64,000 nt of DNA, taken from assembly GCA_903772945.1 (NCBI GenBank), contig CAICTM010000064.1:1-64000 (forward strand). The letters run 5' to 3'. The notes under the pieces were generated by a model that did not search any database, was not told the DNA's origin, and worked only from the letters and a program-made list of their open reading frames with translations. The stretch comes from Seminavis robusta (lineage: Eukaryota > Bacillariophyta > Bacillariophyceae > Naviculales > Naviculaceae). The position numbers and the translations under genes are program-made. Of this stretch, positions 33,521-43,881 are shown piece by piece; positions within the stretch are counted from its first letter, which is position 1; every line of letters begins with the position of its first letter.

Positions 33521-35016
33521 ATGGAGAAGGATTCGAATATGAGCAGGATGGAGGAGGGAGAGGTAGTTGGCAGTAGTACAGGAAGATGCGGGGACCCCCG
33601 AACTGCAAACCCGAAAAGGCTCCAGAGCAGTGCTCGCAGCATGAGCATGAAGATTGTGCGACAACAATCATGCTTGGAAGTAGTTGAAATCGACAACACA
33701 TTTTGTCGTTATCAGAAGCGTGTTACCATTGCCTGTGATGATGAGTTGTACATGCGAGAGACATCTATGAACCACATCCGATTGTCGGTAGGTCTATACA
33801 AAGGGTTTCCATTGGCACAGTCTTTGCTCAAAGGATCTCCTGCAAGGTTAGTCTATCATTGTACCATTTTGTGGTGGCTTCTGTATCACTTTTGGTTCCA
33901 TCTTATGTGAGCTGTTGTCTTCACAGGGAACGGATTTTGAAAGAGCACGGCATCAAACAGACGGACCATATCAAGGGGACTGATGGTTGGATGAAGAGTA
34001 TGTGTGCATGGGAACCTCGAGCCATTGATAACTTTCTTGTTCCATGGATGATTGTAACTGCCAATGCCCTGGTCACAACCTTGCTAAACGAAGTTGGTGG
34101 TGTGAGTTTCAATTATGAAGCCTTGGGCCATTGGGATACTGTGTACTCCTTAGTCCTCAAGACAAGTCTGGCATTCCTGTTGGTCTTCCGGCTCAATCGC
34201 TGTGCTGTCCGGTACTGGGAAACAAGGACCATGTGGGGGAATGTTACACGAGTTAGCCGCTCCTTGGCCAGTGCCATCTTGACACACTGTGGAGATCAGC
34301 CCCACTATCGAGACCAAGCGATTCGTTGGACGGGGGCCTACTGTGTGGCCTGCATGCACTTTATTCGCCGAGAAACAAAGATCCCCTCTGCAGAACTGGC
34401 TGGTTTCCTGAAGCGACCCGAGTTGGACCAGATTGAACATGCCGAGCATGCACCCCTGTTTGTGGCCAGCCAAATTCGATACTATTTGCGCAAGACTTTG
34501 GCAGTGGATGCTTCTACACCTGCTGGTGTGGCATATGCCAGGGTGACCCATATGAACTACATGTCATCATTGATTGATATTCTGATTGAGCAGATTTCAG
34601 GAATGGAACGCATCCGCTCAACACCACTTCCGGTTGTCTATACGTCTCATCTACGCACCTTCCTCTTTGTCTACATGATGTTTCTTCCGTACATTTGGGT
34701 CCACGAATGGGCTTGGGGAACTGTCATTTTGGTGTCCTTCACTGCCTTTGCTCTCTTTGGTATTGAAGGCGCATCTAGTGAGGTTGAGATCCCATTCAAC
34801 AAGCACAGGCCCAATCATTTGGCTTTGGATGCTTATTGTGTCACAATCCTGGACAATATCCAGAACCTTGTCATCCATGAGGCCAATCTGGTCTTGCAAG
34901 AACAGCAAAACGCAGAAGACGACTTGGAGCAGCAACAACTCTACGGTGTCAAGGAATGCAAAGATGACCAGTCTCTCAACCGCAGTGTGAGCTGGGGCGA
35001 TGTTGCAAATGCATAG
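33521..35016 (+). CDS. Bestrophin-family anion channel
   Basis: Exon 1 is 33521-33846 and exon 2 is 33927-35016, giving 471 aa. The 80-base GT-AG intron joins LLKGSPA to RERILKEHG through a split Arg codon. The bestrophin/UPF0187 signature is visible: a first span after DNFLVPWMIVTANALVTT, FRLNRCAVRYWETRTMWG, the long helical middle, a span pair around LFVYMMFLPYIWVHEWAWG, and GASSEVEIPFNKHRPNHLALD. The N-terminal about 100 residues are polar and show no clear plastid signal. Family members conduct chloride or bicarbonate. In algae and plants some act in thylakoids, in carbon concentration or ion balance. The location here is uncertain. The gene converges on the TrmB gene. Confidence 0.9.
33847..33926 (+). 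other. Intron of the bestrophin gene
   Basis: 80 bases, donor GTTAGT and acceptor TCACAG. It splits an Arg codon (AG|G). Confidence 0.8.
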
Positions 35017-35187
35017 TCATTGGTTCGGGTAGCAATCAAATTCCTTTAGGAGAAAACTTTGTATTTCCAGTTGTTGTGGCATTTGGGCTACGTACCCTTG
35101 ACTTGTGCATAGTCTGGGTTGGTGCACGAGAGTTTCTACAACTTTTGGTTTGTAGATTGTTTTCTATGTGCTCTCTTATTACAGTAT

Positions 35188-36225
35188 TTACTTATCGTTC
35201 TCGTCAAAGGGTGTTTCCGTTCTCACAAACAGGGCTCGGTACACTGGCAAATCTTGCTTCAACACACTGACTTCCCGTTCGGTTGGAATCCCAATAATGT
35301 TGTCTGGATAATAGCTGGAAATGTCTTCGACTTGATCTGTAAAATACATCGACTCCTCTCGGAATCGTTCTCTCATGTCATCTAGAACGGTCTGAACATC
35401 GGATTGCAAAAACACTTTGCCTCCAGGTGGCATGAATTGTGGCAGCGTTCGGACCAATTCGGGTGTAACCACTCGGCGTTTGGCATGACTCGCCTTGAAA
35501 TGTGGATCTGGAAATTGAATGGTGACCATTGCCAGTGGAGTATTGTTGTTGTTGTCGTTGGCCTCCCGATAGAGATTCAAAAGCCTTCCGAGATCCACAT
35601 TGGCATTACATCCCACAAAATCCAAATGACCCGTACAGGGCACGGAATAAGCTGGATTGGTTTGCAGTCGTTCCTTGGCAAATTGGACCGCCAACGGTCG
35701 TATTTCCAAGCCCAGATAATTGTATTCTTGTGGCCGTTGCGACGCCACATGGAGTAGAAATCCACCCTTGCCGACTCCAATATCCAAAAAGAGCGGCTTG
35801 CTGGACACATCGTCGTAGACATCGGTAGGCCATTGGTCTGTCAGAATTGTGGCAAGTTGAAATCGCCGAGCCAATGGATTCACATGTTGTCGCACTCGCA
35901 CCACATTGTTGCGGCGACTTCGCTTCTTCTGTAGCAAGTCAAACGTCCAGGGAGGAGTGATATCATCTTCCAAGCCTGGTCTTGGATTTCTGGAAGTTTT
36001 GTTTTCTTTGTCATCGTTATTATAGCTTCCGTCATTGCTGTTGCTCTTGTTCGATTGGGATGACTCGCTGGTGTTGCTGGTTGTGGATAATAATAAACGT
36101 GATGGCTTCAGCGCAACGGGTCTTCCCAATAGTGACCTTCCAGCAGAGCGCAAGATAAAGGCAGAGCTTGGTCGAAGCAAGGACATCAACGCCATTGTCA
36201 TGATCAGTTGTAACAAAATTCCCAT
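35188..36225 (-). CDS. trmB: tRNA (guanine-N7-)-methyltransferase, probably plastid-targeted
   Basis: It transfers a methyl group from SAM to N7 of G46 in tRNA. The protein has 345 aa. The N-terminus (MGILLQLIMTMALMSLL, then RPSSAF with ILRSAGR) looks like a diatom bipartite plastid signal: a signal peptide ending at a Ser-Ala-Phe site, then a Ser/Arg-rich transit stretch. SAM motif I is FLDIGVGKGGFLLHVA (about 146-161), with LGLEIRP next (about 171-177). The TrmB hallmark FPDPHFKASHAKRR lies at 238-251, and GGKVFLQSDV follows. A low-complexity Asn insert sits at about 223-229. The mature part matches single-subunit bacterial TrmB, as expected for an organelle enzyme. Confidence 0.9.
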   Translation of the reverse strand: MGILLQLIMTMALMSLLRPSSAFILRSAGRSLLGRPVALKPSRLLLSTTSNTSESSQSNKSNSNDGSYNNDDKENKTSRNPRPGLEDDITPPWTFDLLQKKRSRRNNVVRVRQHVNPLARRFQLATILTDQWPTDVYDDVSSKPLFLDIGVGKGGFLLHVASQRPQEYNYLGLEIRPLAVQFAKERLQTNPAYSVPCTGHLDFVGCNANVDLGRLLNLYREANDNNNNTPLAMVTIQFPDPHFKASHAKRRVVTPELVRTLPQFMPPGGKVFLQSDVQTVLDDMRERFREESMYFTDQVEDISSYYPDNIIGIPTEREVSVLKQDLPVYRALFVRTETPFDENDK

Positions 36226-36896
36226 TGTCTGTTGTCACAACACTCCCTCGGACTATTTTCTATCTCTCAAAGTTGGAGATTGAGCTGTTTCTCTTTTGCC
36301 GATGGATCTGCCAAGGATCCAAGATCCTCGATCTTCTCGATTTGATTTGGGTGGCTTCGGCTCTTCGGTGCGGCTTCAAAAAGTCGGAAACGTCATTGAA
36401 GCTACCTTAGGTTTAAGATATCACATTGGTGAAGCAAAGCAACGTGAAGTGCAACCTGATGGATACATTCGAGCTAGAGTAGCTAGTAGTAGGCCTAGCT
36501 TGTACACTACGTGTACCTGCGAATGAGCCTCTTCCAAACCAAAAGGCCACGTACCGGTAGCATGCTACAGTCTCATTCTAAGGAGTTGGCTAGCTCCAAG
36601 GCCTCGTACCAGGTACGATTTTCAAGATTGTGGAAAGGTTTCAAGGGAAATCAAGGGCCCTGAACCTACCGGTACAAAAACGGAGCACTTTCTAGTTGGA
36701 GAGCAGAGAAGATGATATAAAGACGTAGTCATTTTGCAGCGGACGTTGTCTAGCTAGAGTATTACCGTAGTTTTATCACCTTCTCTGCAATGCTACAGTC
36801 TCCTGACCACCGCAATCTTTTTGGGTACATATACATCACACAGAAGCCCACACCTGAGCAAGAACCGAGCCACGAGCAACAAACCAACCGGTCGAC
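36226..36896. other. Intergenic region with TACCGGTA and TAGCTAG motifs
   Basis: No gene is seen. TACCGGTA-type motifs occur at about 36552 and 36668, and CTAGCTAGAGTA-like motifs at about 36475 and 36750. It lies upstream of the trmB gene and downstream of the isochorismatase gene. Confidence 0.45.
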
Positions 36897-37818
36897 TTAG
36901 AAACCACCAGTTTTGTCAACCACAAGGGCTTCGTCAGTATCAGTCTGCTTCATCATGGCAACGACCTCGGACGTGTTGTAGACACCGCTGGAGATAAACT
37001 TGTAGTTGATGAGGGCAGCTGCAAAACCGTCGCCGAGCTCGGGTGTTTTACCTCCCGCCGTTGCATCCGCCGCGACAAAGACTTCAAAGCCCTGCTCCGT
37101 AAGGGCCCTCATGTGAGCTTCCACACAGAGGTTTGCCGACATGCCGGCCAAAATGACAGAGTCCATCTTGCGCTTGCGAAGCTGAAGGACCAAGTCATTG
37201 GTTTCGGGGCCGTAGACCTTGTGAGGGTTGGTCACAATGACATTCTCGGCTCCGACAATGTACGGCTTGTATTGGTCGAGCCAGTCTGCACCAGAGCCTT
37301 CAAAGCCCGTGAGGTTCAAAGGTCCAGCCCGATCAAACATGCCAAGTCCGTGCATGACCTTTTCGAGTTCTCCTTCAAACTCCCACTTGTGGTCGTGGGG
37401 AAAGTAGTGGTGGGGAGAGATGAAGGTTAAGAAGTCATTGTTTGCAGCCGCCTGAGAGGAAAAGATACAGAGTGGTAAGCAGAAGTGTTGGTTGGTGCAC
37501 CAACAAGACGACATGACGACATGACAAGCTTCAACAAACCTGAAATAGATACTCAATATTGTCCACGACATTGTTCTCCACGACAGATTCACCAACAACA
37601 CCCCAGGCAACGCCGTTTTCACTCAAAAAGTCATTCTGAGGGTCGATGACAACGAGAGCCGTCGTCGACGGGTCAAATTTGAAAGTTACATTATTGGCGT
37701 TGGCCATGGCACCTTCATAATCTGCGATGCGCCTCTGCGTCCTCAAGAGACGACCTTCGTCGGCGACGGTGCTGCTAAAAAGCAACGAGAGGATGGTGAC
37801 AGTGAACGAGATCTTCAT
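36897..37818 (-). CDS. Secreted isochorismatase-family (nicotinamidase-like) hydrolase
   Basis: Exon 1 is 37818-37540 and exon 2 is 37451-36897, giving 277 aa. The 88-base GT-AG intron joins NIEYLFQ to AAANNDF. A signal peptide is clear (MKISFTVTILSLLFSSTVAD). The cysteine hydrolase set of the family is visible: Asp59 in VVIDPQNDF, Lys171 in TNPHKVYG and Cys202 in AGMSANLCVEAHMRAL. ISPHHYFPHDH supplies the metal-site-like histidines found in nicotinamidases. The substrate cannot be told from sequence: nicotinamide, an isochorismate-like ether or a related amide. The product would act outside the plasma membrane or in the secretory path, which is unusual for a nicotinamidase. Confidence 0.87.
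37452..37539 (-). other. Intron of the isochorismatase-family gene
   Basis: 88 bases on the minus strand, donor GTTTGT and acceptor TCTCAG, phase 0. Confidence 0.75.
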
Positions 37819-38620
37819 CTTTAAGTGATTTTAGGTTTTCTTTTTCGTAACTGATGCTAGTGTTTGCGCTTAATGTTTTGGATTTGTTTTTGGATTTGTG
37901 AGAGAAGATGAATGCTTTCATTTCAAAAGCACAAGGTTATCAAACACGAAGTGCCCGGACAAGGAGACATTCAAACCTCGCCGAATGAATTTCTAGGATA
38001 TGAAGCTATCATCACATCACTAGAATGTTTGGTTCCTCCTCGCTTCTCGTCTGGCAACATGCTTCGCCGCCGACAATAGATCGTCTACGAACGGTTTTGC
38101 TTGTTCCACTTGGATCATAGCTTTGGGAAACTTCTCCGTTCTCTGACAAACAAATTATTGCGAAGCGAAAACTGTATCTTTTGCCCTGCACAGGCCAATC
38201 TCGCGCCTCGAACTGATGGGGTGTTTTCGTCTTTCTGTATGATGTCATTGGTTGTGGATGGATTCGATTCGATTCTTTCCTCCATAGGAAGTCATGTTTG
38301 GCCCACAGCGTTCTTGCCGAATCCTTGGTTACAGTATCGAATGTCACATTGCGGCTTGAGCCATTTTCCTATTTTCATGGCTTGGGCTTGGGTTCGGAGA
38401 GAAAAACTGGTTTTTCGCCCAAGCTCGAGTGAGTCGTACTACGACTCGACTCGTCGGCCCCCCTTCCGAATTCCGAATGCGTCATGGCATGTTGATGGCT
38501 TTTAGAAGGAGGGTCCCTCCTCAGCTCCCAGCGGTATCCTCTACTCCTCTACTAGAGACATTTTTCCTTCCAATCTTCGACCACGCACTTCCAGAGCATA
38601 GACAATAGCTCAACAGTTCA
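37819..38620. other. Gene-poor stretch
   Basis: No supported gene. Open frames of 110-134 codons overlap on opposite strands (38012-38347 minus, 38101-38505 plus) and show no family features. Confidence 0.45.
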
Positions 38621-38860
38621 ATGGAAGGCCTTGCACTGGTTGGAAAATCATCCTCTACTGTCCGAGCTGCCGTGGGAGGACTTTATTACATGATCTTGGC
38701 GACGCAACCCGATCTGGCCTCCTCTGTCGGAGAAGGCTGTCGACAATTCATTGAATGCGACGGGTTTGGGTGGAGCAACATCAATTTCAAGGTGGAAACA
38801 ACGAAATGGCATGAGCTCTTGTGCTTTATTCCCATGATGCGCAAAGAAATAAAGTCTTAG
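38621..38860 (+). mobile_element. Copia-type polymerase fossil fragment
   Basis: A frame of about 80 codons contains VRAAVGGLYYMILATQPDL, which resembles the block after the reverse transcriptase in Ty1/Copia elements (typically a V-G-x-L-x-Y-L-x-x-x-T-R-P-D pattern). No LTRs or other parts are seen nearby. It is a small, old, broken remnant. Confidence 0.5.
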
Positions 38861-39302
38861 GACAGCCCTCTATTTTGGCTTGTCTTCACGGTTTCTTGAG
38901 GCCCGTCATGAAGAAACCAATGTCGGATAATTATACCTATGGATTGCCAGAGCTGCATATTGAATATCCTGATCGAATCGATCGCTTTTATCGTAGCACA
39001 TACGGTACTGTATGCTCCCATATCACATACGATACTTCCAACAAAACCTGTAGTCGGAAGATTGCATGACTGCCCCTGTTCAGTGCCTCCACTCACCAAC
39101 TAATATCAGAAACAGCCCCACTCAGTGCTAGCTAGCCCCACTGCCTATCTCCCTTGCGCCTGCCGGTACCGTACTACTTAGCCCTTTTGGAAGTGCTCAT
39201 AACTCACACTAGCAATTGTTCATTTAGATGAGTGCAACTGCACAACGGCTTCTCAATGCTCATCCCTCGATCTGTAAGTCATTCCATTTCCTACCATAAA
39301 GT

Positions 39303-39602
39303 TTAATGTTCCGAATAGCTGTGGAGACTGTCATGGCCTCCCTCCATTTCCATGTCAAGATCAAGGCTCTTGCGTCGCGCTTGCATTTCTCTGTACATAT
39401 TCTCCTCCGCTGATTCTTCCGCGGTTTCAATCCTTGCTTGGGTTGAGTGCAGAATCATAGCTTTCTCCATCATGGCTTGGCAAATGGAACCCCCCTCCTT
39501 TTTCCACTCTGTTCTATTCTGAACTGCATATGTATGGTATTCATCACTGGAAACTCCAAACACACCGCACTCCTTGAGCTTTTTTGCCCAATGGAATGAC
39601 AT
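39303..39602 (-). CDS. Hypothetical small protein or 3' exon
   Basis: 99 codons, rich in Glu and Met with a helical, amphipathic pattern (ARIETAEESAEENMYREMQ) and a polar end. The composition is protein-like, unlike the surrounding chance frames, but no family is recognised and the ATG at 39602 sits in a repeat-rich zone. It could be the last exon of a decayed gene. Confidence 0.3.
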   Translation of the reverse strand: MSFHWAKKLKECGVFGVSSDEYHTYAVQNRTEWKKEGGSICQAMMEKAMILHSTQARIETAEESAEENMYREMQARRKSLDLDMEMEGGHDSLHSYSEH

Positions 39603-39667
39603 GTTACCTCAAACTTGTCGTCGTCGTTGAGGGTCGGATTTCCAAATCGGTAATGGCAACAAAGGTG

Positions 39668-40205
39668 TCAAATTGTTTTTCCAACGATCTCTTGTCGGCA
39701 CCTAACGATATCGACTTGGGTTTGTTGTTGTCTGTTGGCTTGCTGCTCGCACCAAACCCTCCTCATCCAGAAGAGTTTCTTTTTGGCTTCCAGAAGAAAT
39801 GAAGACGATGAGGATGTATGTGGATTGTCTAGCAGACCAATGCAAAAGGCGTCGGTGGCCAGCAAAACACCCGTCTGCGTCTCTTGTTTCATGTTGATGG
39901 AAGAAGAAGACACCTCCAAGAAGAGCGCTGTTGTTTGATTGCGATTCCGCGACGATCGATTGTTGAAGACGACGCTTGTCCTTTTTGTCAAGATCTTTGT
40001 TGTTGTCGCGAACGATCGGTGGATTCGATGGCCTCGTTGCCACGATGCTGCTATCTACACTGAAGACCAAAGCGAAAGGTTCCTGTGCGTTTTGGTCCTT
40101 GCCTAACAACGCGGACACAAACACGACAGGGATGAACATTGGGAGTTCGAGTCGATGGAGGCCAAAATAAATGTCGTCATCAGGCGCCTTGTGGAACAGC
40201 TCCAA
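39668..40205 (-). pseudogene. Decayed gene fragment of unknown family
   Basis: From 40205 the frame reads MELFHKAPDDDIYFGLHRLE and FIPVVFVSALLGKDQNAQEP, which is convincingly protein-like for about 85 codons. Near 39950 the sense appears to move to the neighbouring frame, which reads ALFLEVSSSSINMKQETQTG and VLLATDAFCIGLLDNP. At least one frameshift therefore lies near 39950. Family not recognised. It may connect to the 39303-39602 frame downstream as one broken gene. Confidence 0.35.
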
Positions 40206-40712
40206 GTGCCTTTGAGCACAGCGAGTGACCAGTAAGACCCGAATTGATACACATTACACATCCAAGCTGCCCTTAACATCCCCTGTGTAAGCTAGGTGAA
40301 CTAGACTGCTTGCGGAAGCCGTGCCGGAAGGGGAGCAGTCGTCCTTCTCGAAGATGCCTCTCCCTCCCGACGGTCGAATCCATCACAACGTCGGCTAACA
40401 AGGTTTCAGCCGCGGGTGCTGTGTCGAGAGTTCCTGGTGCTGAAGTTGCATGATGGAATTGAGTATTACGGTACTGTATGCACTGGTACTGTACTGGTAC
40501 CATACACGTGTACTGGTACTGTACCTGGTACCGGACCGTGTTACTAAGAATGAATTGCTGTATTTTTTCTTTTTTTCTGTCACAGTGACTGACTCGACTC
40601 GACTCAACTTTTAAATCATACTGTAGCTGGTGGGGCCGCGTTCGGCCCGCTCCGTGTCTCAGGGAATAGCCCTCAACGGATGTACTAGCTAGCTACCGGT
40701 AGTACGGTAGGG
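40206..40712. other. Spacer with dense GTAC-type palindromes
   Basis: No gene is seen. Bases 40470-40535 are almost entirely overlapping TACTGGTAC, GGTACC and ACGTGT units. A GACTCGACTCGACTC run lies at about 40588-40605. The last 8 bases (40705-40712, CGGTAGGG) are the left target duplication of the MITE that follows. Confidence 0.5.
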
Positions 40713-41031
40713 CTTGGTTGGTATTTACTGCAGTAAATCCGGGTTACTGGCTCCTTACTGTCCAATTACTGCCATTGTTGGCCACCTAATTACTGCAGTA
40801 AGTAATCCCATGCAGTAAGTAATCTGCCTTTGCAACAGTAATATCCAGTAAATGACAGTAAAATCACAGTAATTAGCCTTTATTACTGCAATTACTGTAG
40901 TTTACTGCCTTCAATTGGCTTTAAATTACTGTGCATAATTACTGCTACTGAGGAATTACTGCATTACTGCCATTACTGCTCCTTTTACTGACCTCATGGC
41001 AGTAAGGAATAAACAGTAAATACCAACCAAG
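40713..41031. mobile_element. hAT-like MITE packed with TTACTG/CAGTAA hexamers
   Basis: The 319-base element begins CTTGGTTGGTATTTACTG and ends with its exact reverse complement, so the terminal inverted repeats are 18 bases and perfect. CGGTAGGG flanks it on both sides (40705-40712 and 41032-41039): a perfect 8-base target duplication, the size made by hAT transposases. It has no coding capacity. More than twenty copies of TTACTG or its complement CAGTAA fill the element, like the subterminal binding sites of hAT elements but spread over the whole length. The perfect ends and duplication suggest recent insertion. Confidence 0.85.
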
Positions 41032-41039
41032 CGGTAGGG

Positions 41040-41540
41040 CCCTGTCTGTTTGTCGGTTTGTGTGTCACACTTTTTAGCCGTAACCCTAACAAAGATAGCC
41101 TAGCCAAATAAATGCAAATTGCAAAAGAGGAACAAATGGCCGGCTAGCCACCGTAGAGTATGTACTGTAGCTACAGTGTACCGGTGCTGTACCGTAGCTG
41201 GTTGGGTTGACTTGAGTCGTGATTGGATATTGTCGTCTCGCCGTGGTGTCAAGGTTGTTGCTTCGGTATATAAGGCGAGGCTCAGCCCACTCGACCAGGA
41301 TTAGCCTCAGGGGATGCTATGCTGATCGTTGCGATAGTGGCCTCGGTTGGCTAAGGCACTCAGAACTCAAGCAAACTCTTGCAGAGCTCATACCCAAACC
41401 CCATCATTAGTAGGAGACATGAAACTTGTGGGTCGAGCAAGTCTCTCTACCAACGCATGAATGCCTTCACGCGGAATCAAATCAGGACCTTGGCTGGCTA
41501 CTCAGTGTGGTCGATGGGTTCTTGCTTGCTCCTACATGTA
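41040..41540. other. Gene-poor spacer after the MITE
   Basis: No gene is supported. It contains TACCGGT/TACCGTAG motifs at about 41175-41195. Open frames of about 60 codons look like chance. Confidence 0.4.
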
Positions 41541-41740
41541 CAAATGAGTCCCTGAAGTGACGAAAGAGGCGACATATCTTCGTTGAGATCTGGATCCAAC
41601 ATCACCAACTGCGATGACTTCTTCCAACCTTCAGTGGCTTCCTACAAATGAGTCCCTGAAGTGACCAAAGAGGCAACATATCTTGGTTGAGATATGGATC
41701 CAACATCACCAACTGCGATGACTTCTTCCGACCTTCACAG
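41541..41740. repeat. Tandem duplication, 103-base unit
   Basis: CAAATGAGTCCCTGAAGTGA starts at 41541 and again at 41644. The two units run in parallel to the CTTCC and ACCTTC blocks with only scattered differences. A further partial copy of the unit end (CTTCTTCCAACCTTCAGTAG) follows at about 41772. No coding role is visible. Confidence 0.75.
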
Positions 41741-41935
41741 TGGAACCACCAAGACCTCCGCTCCTTCCTGCCTTCTTCCAACCTTCAGTAGCACCACCAC
41801 CACCTGAGGGCACGCCAAATACATGATATGATAAAGTAATACCACTGAGGCTTCCAAGAGCTTCATGGGCGAATGCATCCCACATGCGTCGGTGGCCCGG
41901 ACAACCAGAGGATCATCCCGCATTTCTATTTAGGG

Positions 41936-42020
41936 GAACTGGTGTCATCAGCTCGGATAGCAGGAGGTATTACTAATTTTAAGGTGAACTGGCTCATCAG
42001 CTCGGATAGCAGGAGTCCTC
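41936..42020. repeat. Short direct repeat
   Basis: A 28-30-base unit containing TCATCAGCTCGGATAGCAGG occurs at about 41936 and again at about 41985. The remainder to 42249 shows no gene and should include the promoter of the next gene. Confidence 0.65.
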
Positions 42021-42249
42021 AAACGATCTAAGCCCAACAGCAAGCATATACGTATTCAGCTCGCCTTGGCTGAAGAAGAAACCACGAGTGTGCTCACAAT
42101 CTTTCGAGATTTAAGTTGAGAGCATCCGCAGACACATTTCAGTACTTAAGAGTAAATAGGTGAGCTTCTTCTGAGGTGCATGGTACCAGTACTTCTCACT
42201 GTCAACTTTCTCACACTGGCTTGTGCCAGTTTCGTCCGTATTTGCAACA

Positions 42250-43881
42250 ATGAAAACGACTTCTCTTTTTTCGGCTGCCCTCGCCTCTGTGCTGGGCTTG
42301 ACGTGGGTGAAGCTAGCTCAGGCTGATCGCTTTATTTGCCGCGTCGACAGCGTTCGCGTTCTTGAGACGAAAGGCAACCCCGGCAGCGAGGAAGAGTGGG
42401 ACGTGAGAAGAGGAGCAGTTTACTTTGGATCGAACACCAGGTCTAAGGAGTTGGGCATGATGTACAAGGACTTCAGCATCAAGAATCTTAACAACAAGGC
42501 CTGCGAACCTCCGGACAACAAGAAGAAAGAAGATGGGTTCTATACATGCCCAGTCTACGCAGGCAATTCCAGGGCTGGCGCCAACTGGTGCGTGGATGAT
42601 GCTAAGAGCTTCTTTAAGTTTGGATTCAAGTTCCAAATTGGAGACTACGATGCAGGTTTCGACAATGGACCGAGTTGGGATGTGGGCCGTCAGGCTATCA
42701 GAGTTAACAAGGCAGATTTGCCAACCAAAAGAGGCGGTGAATGGTCGAAATATTACACCAGAACTGGTCCCGAAGGAAGGAAGGGGCGTATCTTTGCCAA
42801 GTGCTGGCGCGAAGCTGGCTCATGCAAAGCCATTGGATACAAGCACCATGGGAACGGTGGTGGCTACAGCAATTTCGAAGGAAGGGGCTACAAGCAAGGC
42901 TGTTCTGTGTTCGCTCAGTGCAGGGAAGGGCTCAGTTGTCACCCGGGTGTCCATGAATGTTACAACAATCCCCGCAAGTACGATGAACCGTGTTCCCTTT
43001 TTTTGGCTGCGAGGATGGCCTGTCTTGTCATCCTGGTGTCCACAAGTGCTTTCATTCACCACGTCTTGAGGGTGAGCCGTGCAGTGGCGGATTTGAGTGC
43101 AAGGATGGATTGTGGTGTGAAGCTGGTACCCATGTCTGTAAGAAACCAGGTGCTGTTGGAGAGGCTTGTCATCTTACCCGCCAGTGCGAGGATGGTTTGA
43201 CTTGTGTAAGTACTGGGTTTCTTCTTGTTGGTTATCTGTGGCATTGATGTACTGTGTCTTAGTAACTGAGCTGCTTCGACGCCATCTCAGGTGATTGGTC
43301 AAAGATGCGTTCCCGACTGTCTTGATCCAGCTATCGACGCACTGCGAGATGAGTTCGACTTGGACGAGCTCCTGGACAAGGTGAAAGCCAAAATAGATCT
43401 TGATAATGAGCCTGAAGAGGCAGTTGCCGATGGGACGATCAAAGATTCTTTCCAAAAGCCCCTGGAAGCATTTGTGGATGCATATAAGAGTTGCGGCCAA
43501 CAACACGCAGCTGCAACATTCTACGCGGGATTAGTGGGAGAATTCGGTGCAGGGGCCAAGCACATTGGCGTTGTAGCTCTCGCAGTAGACACAAATGGCA
43601 ATTTGGGCGCGGCTTTTGTAGACTGTACCAGTGTCGGAGCCAACTTTGGAGCTGCCGTTGGATTCGTCCTTGGGATTGTCTTCACCCCGGACATTCAGAA
43701 CCTCCCAGGAAAATCAAATGGTTTTGATTTCGACGTGCACATTGGCCCTGGAATTAGCATAGCTTTCCAGTTTGCTCTCGATGGAACTCCAGCAATTGAA
43801 GTAGGTTTGGGAGCTGGCGTCAACGTCAATGTCTTCAGTGGGACCCATTGCGACACAGCTGTCAAACCCATCAACTATTGA
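42250..43881 (+). CDS. Secreted Cys-rich protein with Gly-rich C-terminal domain, family unknown
   Basis: The ATG at 42250 starts a signal peptide (MKTTSLFSAALASVLGLTW, cut after AQA). Residues about 25-205 form a domain I cannot name. Next come four Cys-rich repeats of the form C-x(1,2)-G-L-x-C-x(3-5)-H-x-C (for example GLSCHPGVHEC, GLSCHPGVHKC, GLWCEAGTHVC), similar in spacing to dickkopf/colipase-type knots. A GT-AG intron (43206-43290) joins GLTC to VIGQRC. The C-terminal about 120 residues are Gly/Ala/Val-rich with alternating polarity (GISIAFQFALDG, VGLGAGVNVNV) and could form beta sheets. One frameshift lies in the T7 run near 43000; one more base would restore the second knot, so a read error is likely. 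It is probably an extracellular matrix or defence-type protein. Confidence 0.75.
43206..43290 (+). other. Intron of the Cys-rich protein gene
   Basis: 85 bases, donor GTAAGT and acceptor TCTCAG, phase 0. Confidence 0.75.
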
